A DNA stretch of 64,000 nt, from the NCBI GenBank assembly GCA_905182985.1, contig CAJJDN010000026.1:589585-653584 (forward strand), written 5' to 3'. The first letter of the stretch is position 1; each line of letters begins with the position of its first letter. The DNA is from Paramecium sonneborni (taxonomy: Eukaryota > Ciliophora > Oligohymenophorea > Peniculida > Parameciidae). Shown in pieces: positions 1 to 12,107 of the stretch. Both the position numbers and the translations under genes were made by a program. Below the pieces are notes generated by a model that searched no databases, was not told the DNA's origin, and was given only the letters and a program-made list of their open reading frames with translations.

Positions 1-92
1 TAAATAGAAATAGAATGGAATAAATAAAATGTTATTTGAAAATATAAAGTTTATTTATTTAGATGAATGAATAAAAATATTTAAATTATTGA

Positions 93-770
93 TCATCCTT
101 GTTTTTAAATGGGTAAGAATAATTTAAATTCAGGAGGCAATTCTTCTTCACTATATAAACGATCACTGAAATAGATTCTTCTAATTCTGCAATTGGCATG
201 TATTTGAACTCTATAAATTTCGCATTAATAAATACCGTAAAGTTTCTATGTAATTAGTACCATATGCTCTTCTAGTGAAATCAGATAAATTAAATTGAAT
301 TTAATTCCATCCTTCATCCAATCTCATAGGCATAGTGCATATGAATGGTTTTACTCTTGTTGTAGACTATTCAATAGTTTAAAGAAATACTTAATAATTC
401 GATGCTCGAAATCTTCTTCTTACATTTTTATCATCCAAGACTTATACTTCAAAAGTAAAATATTTTTTAAGCTAAAAAATAAAAGATGATTATTTTACAT
501 TCTTTATAATCATGACTAAGAATGGTAATTTAATTCCCAAAGTCTCCTTTGGATCAGCAGGAGCAGTAATGAAATTAGTACTCACATTTGTACCCATAAT
601 TTCAAGAACTGATGATTAAATGTCTTAATCTGTTATTCTTTTAATATATCCATTCTTAACTTTTATAATTTGTACTATTAAATACTTTGTTTATCCCAAA
701 TCTATAATGGCTTTGATCCTATAGAATATAAAATTGAAAGAAATCCACTTTGAAATGAGTTCTTGAACAT
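93..770 (-). CDS. CFAP20: CFAP20/BUG22 ciliary and basal-body protein
   Basis: Near-complete match to CFAP20 (BUG22), a small, highly conserved protein of basal bodies and ciliary axonemes; a Paramecium orthologue is known to be needed for normal ciliary movement. Recognisable stretches in order are [16 protein letters not shown] at the N-terminus, [52 protein letters not shown] and [14 protein letters not shown], ending [16 protein letters not shown] then TGA. Four introns of 24-27 nt (for example GTATTTCTTTAAACTATTGAATAG) must be removed; the spliced product is about 191 residues, the family's usual length. Several conserved glutamines are written TAA or TAG. The start is the only Met giving the family N-terminus. 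It lies 71 bp downstream of ALG14 on the same strand. Very secure. Confidence 0.97.
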
Positions 771-841
771 CAGTTATTTTTTTATTTTATTAAACAAATA
801 GATATCATACACAATCCAGGAATTTAATTATAATATTATAC

Positions 842-1526
842 TCAAATTAAATTACCAACAAAAGTAGCTCTTTTGTATTTATTACTCAAAGTCTCCCAAT
901 TCACTACAAATTTATCACTAACCCAATATAAAAGTTTTCCACTCAAAGATAAATTTTCTACTCTGCACCAACTTTCTATAAATAAAATCTTGCATCTTTT
1001 TCTAATAAATAACAACTTAAAATATAACTAATAAATACATATTAAGCAATCAACACAATTACAACTGGAATACAAGTACCAGGTCCATTAGTTATAAAGA
1101 TATCTAAATCTCTAAATTTCAATAAAATTAAAAATGTATGAACAGTTGCCTTGATTGTTGTAATTATTGATGATAAATATGATTATTTCACCTTTCTACT
1201 TCTGTGAATTGTAATCCATTCTAATTTTGGTAAAGCTATCTTTTTATTTTATAAGTTCTTAATACTTTATTATCTTCAATAAATTTTGCTACTCTTAATG
1301 GTTCTTGTGTATCCGCAAAAGAATGCATAAAATATAAATTCTAACATTTTCTTTGGAAATCATAATTTTTCAAAGTCATCAACATTTCATATGTATGACC
1401 ACCAGATCCAAATAATACAAGCATATTGTATTTCTTGTTGTATTTCGAACCAATATAGAATCTCAATCCAACTAATATTAATAGGATCACTATTATTGAT
1501 AATGTTAACATAAATAAATTAATCAA
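842..1526 (-). CDS. ALG14: ALG14, membrane anchor of UDP-GlcNAc transferase
   Basis: ALG14 recruits the catalytic ALG13 subunit to the cytosolic ER face for the second step of dolichol-linked oligosaccharide synthesis (addition of the second GlcNAc). Visible are an N-terminal membrane segment (residues about 2-22), the glycosyltransferase loop VLFGSGGHTYEM, then WITIHRSRKVKQSYLSS, TNGPGTCIPVVIV, ILFIESWCRVENLSLSGKLL and the family-typical ending ATFVGNLI before TGA. Two introns restore the frame: 1240-1265 (26 nt) and 1016-1038 (23 nt). Both begin GTATT and end AAG rather than TAG. The spliced product is about 211 residues, close to human ALG14. No ALG13 gene is seen in the window. Confidence 0.95.
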
Positions 1527-3002
1527 TTATTTACTACACTTCTTAGATATTTTTTAAATTGCAAATAACTAATGGAATATATTCTTGAAAATTTTACTTA
1601 TTTATATAGGCCATATAATAAAAGATTTTATCAATTAAAAGTTGGAGGGAATCCATAAAATGTGAAAAAATAAGAAGAGTTCATATTGTAATTTTACTAA
1701 ATGAAAATTTGATACCTTTTTCAATTTTTTCAATTAAATATCTTTATGTGTATTTAATGATATTAAAATAACCTCATTAAATTTTAATTGTTTTTATTTA
1801 CACCCATTGAATTTTATCTAATTTAACTTTTAATTTTTTCTATATCCCTTAATTTCTAAGCTAAAATTGGTACTTAATTTCTTTTTCTGTTTATTAAAGT
1901 TATCTTTATTATTCATTTCTACACTACATATAATATACATTCCTCTTCCGCAATATCAAAGAAAGATAAGAAATTCCCACTATTTAAAAAAAATTTATAA
2001 ATATGTCGTTCACTAATTTTAAAATAAAACAAATAGATTTACTAGATTTATTAAATAAATAAATTACGATTAGTAGATAAGTTATAAATTAGAGAATATT
2101 TAAAGTATTAACAAAGCTATTTTATTTTCACAGATTTTACTGTATAACATTAAAAATTCAAAGTAATTTCACAATTTAATTTATAACTAGCCAACAATAA
2201 GATTGCAAAAAATCTTTTAATCAATGAATCGTGTTTTTATTAGTTATGTAATTAAAAACTATGTAATTTGGAAAATGAATATATTTATTGAATAGGTATA
2301 CTCTACTTTGAACGAATAGTTTTAACAATTGTTTTCAAAATCATATTCTTCTAAACTATAAGTCATATCATGTTTCGATTATAATTTTATGCTTAATAAT
2401 TAATAAGTAGATTGTTTTCATTATAAAAATAATAAAAATAAGTCAAAAAATATTTCTAATGAAAATTGTACTTTTCGATTTTTATCAAAATGAGAAACAT
2501 ACAATGCTTATAATTTTTTATTTTCTTTGCCTAATAGATAATTAAATTCTTAATACATTAAATATAGTTTTATGGATACTTTGTCATTTTTTTAAATGAT
2601 TAATCTTAAATGGAGAATATTCCTCACATAAAAATCTTAAAAATCTACATAATATTTTAAATATACCTCTTTCATAAAGGTTCTCATATTTTGTCTCTGA
2701 TTTTTTTGAGCGATTTGGCAGTTCGGTATGTTCAAATCACTTTAGGTATAACGATATAAATTATAAATTATTTCGTTTTTTATTGACCGTTCAAGTATTT
2801 TAATTTATATTATGCTTAATTCATATATCAAGCTGTTTTTGTATGATTCCAAAAAAATATTATTTAATATATCTTCTTTTTTATTATCTAATATGTTCAA
2901 ATCTAGAAATTCCTTACTCTTTTTTTCTTTATATTCTAAAATTAAGATGACTTTCACTCTTTACATTCTTTTTTATTTCCATATATCCTCAGGATAATAA
3001 AT
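1527..3002. other. 1.5-kb stretch with no recognisable gene
   Basis: Extremely AT-rich. TGA triplets occur often in all three plus frames, and TCA triplets (minus-strand TGA) are equally frequent, so no long TGA-free frame with protein-like composition emerges. The open frame at 2812-2997 would encode a Leu/Phe/Ser/Ile-rich, low-information peptide and is not called. This is several times longer than most gaps in the window. It holds the 5' regions of ALG14 and of the gene at 3003, so regulatory sites are expected but not identifiable. Confidence 0.6.
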
Positions 3003-4601
3003 ATGATTATTTTATTATTACTTAATTCTGTAATTGCAAACACACCAGAAGTCAAATTAAACGTAGAGAAAAGTTAATCTACATCTTTCCTAGCTATTGT
3101 TGATTAAATTAAAATTTTATATGATGATCCATCATGCTTTTAAATTGTATTATGGAAAAGAAGTGATTCTGATTTTCATAAATATTAATTTACAGAATAG
3201 GATTATGATACATTAGTATAGGAGGAGCATAAATTATAAGGAACATCAGGATGTACTCCTATTCAAAAATCCTTTTAAATTGTATAATATTTGAGAATGG
3301 GATTACCAAGCAATAAATAAGTTTTTTATACGGATTTGATTGTTTTATAAAATAGAGCTTTAATAATTAGAAATGACTTTACCTTACAAGAAGTTAATAT
3401 TGCTTAATAGTAATTCACTAAAACATTAACTCAATAAAAATTGAAGATTCCTAACACTGAAACATCTCATCCAATATTCTTATGGAATAGTATTAATAAA
3501 AGAGTCTATATTATATCAGAAAATGGAGGTATCAGCATACCTGATTGGATGTATAAATAAATATTAATAATTTGTTAGATCAATTGGAGAGAATACTTTT
3601 TTTATGAATCCAGAACCATTTTAAATAAGAAAAATAGTTTATGATGCTTTTCTATAAAATAACAGAATCTATGTAGCTTGTGGTAAAGAGGGAGTTGATG
3701 TATATAATTACTAAGATGGTCAATTGAGACTTAATTAAAATATAGATAAAATTAATGATAAAAAATTGAATGCTATGGATATAAGTGGCGATGATTTGAG
3801 TAAAAATTTATTTAATATTTAATAGATCTTTACATTCTTGATTATTATTATGGTTTATTAGTTTGCGATTATGATTTTAATATCAAATTTAGAGTTTCAA
3901 TCTAAAGGGGAAGTGATTTTAGCCATTTCAAAAACACCTTTTTTGTTATTGCTGAATCATAAAAAAGATAAGATTATGCAATAGAAATCTTTTTAAATTT
4001 CACAGATAACTCTTATTTCATAAACCATTATTACATTGATGAGATGAAATTTTATGATGTTAAAGTTTATGAAAAATATGCTGTTTTAATAGGATATGAT
4101 GCACATAAAGTAATTTAGCATTCAATCTACTCAGAATTTATTAAATTTTCAAGTAACAATTTTTTTGAATTTCCTTAAATGTTATCACTTAAATAATGGA
4201 ATGATTCAATTATAGGATTGTCTAAAAGAGAACTAAGATTGCTCCAAATAAACTAATTATCTGCTCATATTGAATGTGAATCAAAAGAACAATTTTAGTA
4301 ATTTTATTTAGTAGCATAATACTTTTTGAATTCCTCATCTCCTTTCATAGCAACAAGAATTTAATAAGTTTTTGAAATTGACATTTAAGATACTAAAATT
4401 TTATCTAAAAATAATTTAATTTTATTTGCGATTGCTCTTCTAATAATGTTTATGATATTCGGCCTTTTGGTGATTGGTATAATATGCTTCAAAAAATTCA
4501 GAGATCGAATTTTTAAATTAGAAGAAGATAAAACCTCATTAACTAGATAAGCAGAAATAGACAAAGATGATGGTCCAGGACAAGAGCTTGCTGGTATTTG
4601 A
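3003..4601 (+). CDS. Secreted/type I membrane protein, unknown function
   Basis: Not recognised. The 514-residue product begins with a signal peptide (MIILLLLNSVIA). A long extracellular or luminal part follows, rich in Tyr, Phe and Asp, with short hydrophobic strand-like blocks such as RVYIISENGG, RIYVACGKEGVDVYN and DLYILDYYYGLLVCDYD that resemble propeller blades. One transmembrane helix lies near residues 450-475 (NNLILFAIALLIMFMIFGLL), followed by a charged cytoplasmic tail ending GPGQELAGI then TGA. Two introns are removed: 28 nt (GTATAAATAA...TTGTTAG) and 26 nt (GTAAAAATTT...TAATAG). The spliced length is an exact multiple of three. A receptor-like or matrix-anchoring role is inferred from topology only. 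Confidence 0.85.
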
Positions 4602-4733
4602 ATTGTTGTATGTGAACTTATTAATTAAAATATTTATTCAGCTATTTCACTCTTTTTAAAAAAAAATATTGAATGAGTTATGATAAATCTGTATAAATCT
4701 CTCATTCATTACCAAAAATAAAAAATTGATATT

Positions 4734-5123
4734 TCAAACGATCGATTTAGAAGAACGTACTCTATTTAATGTAGATTTTAATTCAGCAACGACTTCTTTT
4801 GTTACTATTGGAGTTTATTAAATTTGAAATTTATCACTACTTTTTTATCTCATATGGAAAAAAGAAAACCTTTTAGCTGCATCCTATTACACTTTTATCT
4901 ATAATTTTGGTTATCTGTATTTATTATTATCTTCATTTAAATAAGTGGATAGATTCTTGGTGCTATATGTACTCTCAATCCCATTATATTTTTTAGATTT
5001 GTTAAGTGACAATTTACTATCCTATTCTTCTACACATGCTCCATGACATATTGTTCTTTTAATTACTTTACTTTTGATTAATCTAAATGAAGAATTCGAT
5101 GTGTTTAAAACTGAAGGTTGCAT
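4734..5123 (-). CDS. Small basic protein of unknown function
   Basis: An uninterrupted TGA-free frame of 129 codons with believable composition: Ser/Lys/Gln-rich and basic, starting MQPSVLNTSNSSFRLIKSK and ending LNRVRSSKSIV. No introns, signal peptide or membrane segment. Codon use, with Gln as TAA/TAG, resembles the neighbours. It is tail-to-tail with the gene ending at 4601 and divergent from ATG5, whose start lies 66 bp away. No family is recognised; it could be a cytoskeletal or nuclear accessory protein, but nothing in the sequence says so. Confidence 0.65.
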
Positions 5124-5189
5124 AATTAATTAAAAATAAAAATAATTTTTTTATTTTCTTTAATATTTATATAATAATTTTTTATAAAA

Positions 5190-5976
5190 ATGAATGCTTA
5201 ACAATACTAATTAGAAATTTGGAATATGAAAGTAGCTGTCAAAATTAGTTTATTACATAGCAATATACCTTCTATGTACATTATGATTTATAGATAACAT
5301 TTTCTACTTTTTTACTTTCAATAGATATATAATGTACAAAAAAAATATTTTAATTTAGCATTTTGATTCCTACTGCAGCTAAGTTAATAAGATTAATTAA
5401 ATTTCTTTACAATTCAAAAATGTCTTGTTGCCATATTAAATACCTTTTGGAGTATTAGTTGATTAATATTAAAGTGAGGATACTTTTACACCTTTAGAAT
5501 TAATATTAATATATCAGAAAGAATCAAACTTTATTAATTTAGAAGATGAAATAAGGAATTAAATAAAATTTAATTAAAAATTGGCTGCATTTGGGCGTTA
5601 TAATCATGAAGGATATGGAAATCCATTAAAAAATTCAGTTATTATGAAAATAAGTGATGAAAATATAGTATTAAATTAAATATAGTCATTTGAAAACATA
5701 GAAGATCTCTAAAAATATTATGGAAAATTATTTGAAAGTCCTAAAACAGGTAGATATTAACTTCCAATAAGAATTTACTTCAAAAAAGGAGGTTACTTTT
5801 AAACAATTATTGAATTGAATGATCAAAAATAAACAATAGGACAAGCATTAAGCACAAAATTGTAAGGAACGAGTTTTTTATTCAATGGATTGCCATTAAA
5901 AACTAATATTCCAGCTTTAAATTTTTATGATTGGCTTTACTCAATTGATGGTTTTTGTTATTTTGTTTGTGAATGA
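5190..5976 (+). CDS. ATG5: ATG5 autophagy protein
   Basis: ATG5 is conjugated to ATG12 and, with ATG16, forms the E3-like complex that lipidates ATG8 on growing autophagosomes. The two ubiquitin-like folds with the helical linker can be followed: an N-terminal WNMKVAVKISLLHSNIPS, then LPYQIPFGVLVDQ (equivalent to the family's LPIGVLFD region), then the second fold ELILIYQKES..., and the C-terminal block IRIYFKKGGYFQTIIELND, TIGQALSTKLQG, LNFYDWLYSIDGFCYFVCE before TGA. Intron 5334-5358 (25 nt) is required for frame. A second, 18-nt in-frame candidate at 5276-5293 (GTACATTATGATTTATAG) may also be spliced. Predicted length is 247-253 residues against about 275 in animals. The acceptor lysine for ATG12 was not pinpointed. 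Confidence 0.9.
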
Positions 5977-6052
5977 CGATTTTAGATTGAATAATTAAAC
6001 TAATTTAAAAAACTATCTAAATTATACATATAGAATATTGTAATATTATATC

Positions 6053-8768
6053 TCAGATGGATGGCCAATATGGTTTCTTTGATGCAGTATTTGATTTTAT
6101 TTCATCGTTTGAAATATCAGAAGTCATTTTTTGTATAGAATTTGGAGCATCTGATTGTGTACCATCAATCTAAAATACCATCCATGTCATATCTACTTTC
6201 TCCATTTATTAATTTGTTACTAAATAAGATATGATTTAATACTTTAAGGTAATCTAAATTCTATTAAAGGATATTTTAATTCACTTAAATATACAGTTAT
6301 ATGTGGATCAGAATCAATCCAATCCTAATTTATTCTTTATTTAGGCAACAAATCTAAAGTTTCCTATTTAGTTAAGAATCTTTTAACAAATAAGGTATAT
6401 ATTTAAGGTTCTAATTATTTTAGATCTAATATTTCTATGTGTTAATCTTCTTTAGTAATGGATGTATGTTCCATTCCTCCACAACTTTTTGATAATGGTC
6501 CTGTCATACACATATGTTCATTCACTTTAAAGATTCCGTACAAATCAAGATTTAAAGACCGTGATGACCATTCTAAGATTACTCTTACAGAATGCTTTGG
6601 AATACCACTTGTCAATCTAAATATATAATTGGTTTTTGGTATTCTTCTTTATAAATCTAATACTGAACATGTTCTTTTATAATCTCAAATATTGTAAAGT
6701 AATTACCTGGTTTTTATATCATTATTGTATAAGAATTACCTTGACTCAGTTTATTTAGCGTAACACTACCATTCTCATCAGTTTTTAATACAAATAAATG
6801 TCTCTGTAATTGTTTTATTATTTAGCATGATTAAGTTAGGTACTTTCCTTCATAAATTTCGATTTCCTTGTATATATTATTAATTTTACACTATTAGAAA
6901 TAGGTTAAAAATTAGTTGCATCTTCAATATTGATTTTAACATCATAAAATTTAAATGCTTCATCAGCAAATTTTTAAGTTTCTTTTGGGATACCTACTAA
7001 AATTCTTTTTTTTGGTATTTTATAAAACTCTTTTAAAATTTCAAAATCTGCATTCAAAGGATAATCTGAACAAAAATATAAATTTTCCTTGATAAACTTT
7101 TCTGCTTCTTCAATATTTCCTTTTATTAATATTCTATCAAATGGTATAGTTTAGCCTTAAAAAAATTATTTTGTAATTTCATTATCAGTTACAACAGACA
7201 AATTCATATAATTTTCTTCATTTAGAATAGTGAATTGTCCATTTGTGCCTTATATTGCTAAAATAATTCTAATTAATGATATATTGATACCCCTAATAAT
7301 TATTATCAGTTTAAAAATTTATTTTTTAAATCATAACAGAAGTAATTGATTGACAACTTTATAAATTTTGAAATCCAACAAGTCTTTCTTATTTATCAAA
7401 ATTTTTATAAAGAGGTGTAGGTAAGATAGTAATTTAATTTAATACAGATTCTTCCCTAATTTTATATTAATATTAATCTTACTTAACAAGAGAATGTTGA
7501 ACTTTTATAGTTAAATCAGGTGTAAAATTGTATGTACAAACAGCAAAGATGGCAAGAATTAGTAAAAGAATAAAAATTACTCCATCATCAACAATGTTTA
7601 TTTTATATTTTTTAAAAATGCTCTCTGATAACATTGCTCCATTAAATGCCTAGACTAATCCAATCATAATGATCAAATTAATAGAAATACAAAGACTATT
7701 AATAGGAGAAAATAGATAATTTTAGACTGTTTTGCAACATTTTAAATTAATGCATCCTAATTTATTATTAGTATTAGATTCCCATTCATAAGTTTATTAA
7801 TCTTATTCACAAGGTAGATATGGAGATTAATCTAAATGGAAATATTTTTATGAGCATTATAATTCATGTTTTAAACTGATTTCAGATATTGTTTACATAG
7901 CAAATCTACATCCATTGGGAGTAGAAAGTTCAAAATTTAAAGATTGAATTCTTCTGACTAACATTCCATTAGCACAAGCTGCTAAGATACAAAGACTAAT
8001 GATAATATAACTGAGAGTGACAAAATATGCTTTGATTTTTCTGAGATTAAATGTAGCAACAATGATAGTCAATATAAAAAAGGCCAATAGAATAATTTTG
8101 ATTAAAGAAATTTCTATGTTAGTTCTAGAAACTTAATACATTTAATAGTTAATTTAAGAAATGACCTTAAATAAATAAAATAGATACTTTTTTAAGATAA
8201 TATGCAGCAAATGCCAAAATTATAAGATTAATAGCAGAGGAAGCATAAACAATTAATCTTTAAACTCCATATTCTCTGATGTTGAATTATCTACTTACAT
8301 TAGCAATATAAAGTAATAAAAATATTTCTATAATTGTCAGAGGAAGTATTAAAAGAAATTAATTATATGAGTTATATTAGATTAAACTTAATGCCAAAGC
8401 AACTTAGATTGCACAAAGTATTTATGTAAAAAGAGAATGATAATATGGGATAGTTGATAATGGATACCCCTCTTATTAATTGATCACATCTCTTACAATT
8501 TGAAATGTAAGACTCCAATATAAGGAAAAGATACATACTATCAATATGGCTACCTTGAATTAACGTAAGAAATTACATTATTAAGTCCCAATAGTAAATA
8601 TTCACTCAATCCATTAAAACTGTACCACATGAATGCAATCACTATGCTACACAATGTAAAAATAATGCAAATTGGAACCACTATTTTGAGGGATTACAAA
8701 CTCTATTTCTAAATCTATGGGGAATATTGATGTTTTGTGAATTATATGGGGTTGATATCCTTACTCAT
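6053..8768 (-). CDS. Multi-pass membrane protein with Ig-like and DUF2135-like C-terminus
   Basis: Six introns (20-23 nt) give an 860-residue product in perfect frame. Residues about 35-400 carry some eight hydrophobic helices, for example VPICIIFTLCSIVIAFMWY, LILPLTIIEIFLLLY and LSYIIISLCILAACANG. A Cys-containing loop (PNGCRFAM...CCKTVQ) lies between later helices. The C-terminal half is soluble. One section (around EIEIYEGKYLTQ...KTDENGSVTLNKL) looks like a prealbumin-type or SpaA-like sandwich. The next (SVRVILEWSSRSLNLDLYG... with CGGMEHTSI) resembles the DUF2135/YfaP domain pattern of an Asp-rich strand followed by GG. The protein ends KKPYWPSI then TGA. The start Met precedes a Gln-rich cytoplasmic segment. 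A sensing or adhesion role is inferred; the family is not named with confidence. Confidence 0.82.
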
Positions 8769-9060
8769 AACGATTATGTTTATATATATTGTATTAATTA
8801 TTATTTTAAATTATTTCACTCATTTTATGCTTTTTGGACTGCTTAATTTCAAAGTCAATTGTCTTTATGAACTAATCTATTCATAATTATGATACCTTTG
8901 CAATTATCTTGATTTTAATATTTGTCTCTTAGTAGTATAAAAAGTTCTACGAAGAAAATCCTTTTATAACGGTTCTTCAGCTATTTTATTATAAGAACGT
9001 AAATTTAATAGAAAATTAAACTTCTTTTAATTTTATTATTGTCCGCCTTCATTACATCTG

Positions 9061-9349
9061 TCATTTTATAATCAATTTCTACGTAATGTAAAAATCTCTT
9101 CCAGAACCATCATTAGGATAATGTTAAAATTTAGGTGTAATACAAGGCAAACTCAGTTGTGCTTCTCCTTTCCTAATCCTGCTCTTTCATATACTCCATC
9201 AAAATGAGTTTGACTATCTTTTAATAGGCCGCCATTTGAATATTGAACATAGTAGTCTCTACCTTTATATCATTATTCTATCTTATACCTGTTCCATTTG
9301 CATGATACTTTGTAAAATATCTTGGGTCAACACATTAAACTGTAGACAT
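9061..9349 (-). CDS. Small protein with repeated GRD motifs (frameshifted)
   Basis: The reading frame starts MSTVQCVDPRYFTKY and carries two related motifs, NGTGRDYYVQYSNGG and NDGSGRDFYI, separated by about 55 residues. A 26-nt intron (GTATAAGATAG...ATATAAAG) lies in the first motif. Between them, after YERAGLGK, the frame must shift by one base at a GGAAAGG run to continue as GEAQLSLPCITPKF. No GT...AG intron I tried repairs this. It is either a sequencing indel or a true mutation. DG/NG-GRD-Y motifs of this kind recur in small ciliary proteins, but I cannot assign the family with confidence. Divergent from the gene starting at 9430, 80 bp away. Confidence 0.55.
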
Positions 9350-9429
9350 ATTATTATTAATATTAATTTATGGGATGCATTAGTACCAAAGATGTTCAAT
9401 AATCTATCAATAAAAATATCTACAATAAT

Positions 9430-11049
9430 ATGAGACAAATCAATATTATTGCTTTTGACTAAGTAATTCAAAATACCAATTCTCTATTAGCTTTTTTTAT
9501 TACAATCTCAATGTCTAAGAGATCTTGAATAATTACAAAATAAAGTGATTTCGAATAAAATTAATCTCATCAACATCACAAAAGCTCATTTACTCAATGA
9601 TCCAAAACTTTATGAAGCTTATAAATTATGGACTTGGGGAGTATCACTTTGTAATAAGGGAAATTCAAAAGGAATGAATGTAAATTTTAGTTTCAAAATT
9701 CCCTAAGAATCAATTGATAAAAATCCCACTTTTATTTATAATCTAGGTGCTTGTAAAGAACTCAGATTTCATTGGTTTGCTATCATTCTTAAAAAATACT
9801 TTGAATATGTTTATCATGCTAAATAATAATTCCCACAAGAACGTCTTAAAGCAAAAGATATTTATGATAAATTAAAAACTATGAAGGAACAAACTTCTAT
9901 TTATTTAAACAATCTTTCTCCTAATGAGAAAATTGAAGCTATTGCAAATATTGAGTATAATATGAGTAAAATACACAAAGGACTGCATAATGCTGATTAA
10001 TTTTATGAGAAATTAAGAGAATTAGAGTAAGAATTGGAAATTATTATTGAGAAGAATAATTAATATGAAAATGAAGCAGATTAATGGGGTAAAAAATTAT
10101 TTAGAGATCTTGATGTTATTCCTGTTGGTGATGATTCTTATAGAATGAGAGCAAAAATGAATAGTTTAGTTTTATTGTATCATCCTGGAAAAAAGAGAAT
10201 TTAAGAAGAAGAAGATTATTATTATAATATTAAATTAGAACGTTCAAAAATTAAACCTAAAATATAACATAATGATGAGGATGATTAAGTCAAGAAATTT
10301 AATTTTAAATTAAGATGGACAGGTTGTTCTAAAGTTGATAGAAAATGGAGTGAAATCTCGTTCATTTTAGAAGAACATAACGAATAAATTAAATAGATTA
10401 AATATATTAGAAATAAAATACGATTTGAATTATAAACTTATAAATATGAAGATGACAATTTAATTGTAGCCTGGAAAATTTATTGTCTATCATTATTAAC
10501 TGAATTAAAGGATGTAAAGATTACATTAAACATAAGTGATTAGGAATCAACTTAGAATATTCTAAAAAATTAAATAGCTCTAAGTGAGAAATTACAACTT
10601 CAATCTTAACTATTTAGTGAATATTTCTTCATAACAAGACCTTCAAAATAGAAATAACTAAAGGATTACTGGAAAAAATTGGATTTCGATAAAAAATGGG
10701 TTGAAGGATCATTTTTGGAATATGAACAATTCAAAATGATGCATCACTAAAATCAATATAATATGATGACAAATTAAGCTAAAAATATTTATTTGTTTAC
10801 TTCTTAGATGTAAGTTTATTAAAACATCTATGAGAAAAGTGATTTTATTTATTAATTTATTTAGAATACATGAAATTAGAATAAGAAGCTCAATAATTGT
10901 TTACAAATGGCAAAGCTATATTCGATGAGATGGAAAAACTTTATGAATAGTATAAGATAGATAAAGATGTTGATAAATTAATGATACAGTAATTAAGGAG
11001 TGATGATATTATTTTAAAGAAAAAATCAAAACTTTCCAAATATAATTGA
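9430..11049 (+). CDS. Cytosolic helical/coiled-coil protein, unknown
   Basis: Two introns (28 nt near the start, 26 nt near the end) give a 521-residue protein, an exact multiple of three. No signal peptide or membrane segment. The N-terminal 130 residues are helical and hydrophobic-patterned (AYKLWTWGVSLCNKGNSKG, FIYNLGACKELRFHWFAIIL). The middle is a charged coiled coil (EKLRELEQELEIIIEKNNQYENE), and the C-terminus is Lys/Gln-rich. The first part faintly recalls a Bro1-type helical domain (a 'FIYNLGA' turn), but key features are not clear enough to claim it. The start was chosen because the first intron joins it in frame to the conserved-looking body. Confidence 0.75.
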
Positions 11050-11102
11050 TTATTTTATTATATATTTAGAACCTAATCAAAATATAGATAAAATTAAATT
11101 TG

Positions 11103-11594
11103 ATGGGGCAGACTTGCAGTAATAAACGCTAGGCTAATAAAAGCCATTAAACTCAATCATCAAAAGCTGTTCTTGGTGATTCTCATTAAATAATACTTAC
11201 TAATCCTACCTGTTTTCAACCTCAAAATGAACTGAAACAATTCAAATAGCTATCCTTACTATTATCCTTGGTAGGGAGTTTAGATCAATTATAACAAATA
11301 ACAAGAGATCTATTGAAATAACTATTTGCATAAAAAAATAATTGCCAAATAATAATTTAAAACACCATAAGGAGAGAATTAAGAATAAAAGGATTAATCA
11401 GACCGCCATAACAAGATGATGAATCTTTATTATTTTAGAACAAAAAGTTCAATAAGTCACTAAAAACATAATTAACAATTGCGGCTGAAATCATTAGAAC
11501 ATTATAATAAGATGAAGATTTTTAAGATAAATTTCCAACAATGTGTGTATCCTTTATGGAATTAGCAGATAGTATTTAATCAATCAGTTTATGA
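11103..11594 (+). CDS. Predicted N-myristoylated small protein
   Basis: An intronless 163-residue frame beginning MGQTCSNKRQ. Gly2 with Ser6 fits the N-myristoyltransferase consensus, and Cys5 is placed for palmitoylation, so membrane tethering is likely. The rest is Gln-rich and helical (LSLLLSLVGSLDQLQQITRD, SLKTQLTIAAEIIRTLQ), with no catalytic motif. It ends FMELADSIQSISL then TGA. It begins 53 bp after the previous gene's stop, on the same strand. Function not recognised; membrane anchoring is inferred from the N-terminus alone. Confidence 0.72.
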
Positions 11595-12107
11595 TATGTA
11601 AATAATTAAGATATATTTGTTTACAACTTATTTTATTTCATTTTCTCTTTATGAAATTTAATTTTTTATGTAATTTACATTTAACATTATATATGTAAAA
11701 ATAAAATAAAACTTAAATTATTAAAGGTATTAAATAGAAAAATTAAAAGACTTGATTTAACATAATCTAAGTTCAAATTAAAATAAATTTTTAGCTATTT
11801 CACTTTTCCAAATATAATTAAATTTATATTAACTTCTTTTTAAGTTTTGATTCCGATAATTTTGATTAATTTATTTTATCTTTAGTGTGCTTTTATTTGG
11901 AAAAATAATAAAAAATTAAATTTTAAATATTTTGAATCCATATGAATTTTATTATTTTCTTTTATTATTATTAGAGAGATTTTGCTCATTTCGAAGATCT
12001 AAAAATACCAGATTAATTCAATCTTTCACTTTTTATATAAAACAATTTTTAAAATAAATAATAATTATGGATTAAATAAAGAATAATTTTATTATTTACT
12101 ATTTATA
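11595..12107. other. Intergenic, convergent 3' regions
   Basis: About 510 bp of AT-rich DNA between the stop of the plus-strand gene at 11594 and the stop of CNOT10 at 12108. Long A/T runs and no protein-like frame. It must hold both 3' untranslated ends; no distinct terminator signal is recognisable. Confidence 0.6.

Noticed and set aside
2812..2997. Short plus-strand open frame
   Set aside because: Leu/Phe/Ser/Ile-only composition, no context, stands in a long empty region.
9236..9471. Two opposed short frames
   Set aside because: Both overlap the 5' ends of the divergent genes at 9349 and 9430 in wrong frames.
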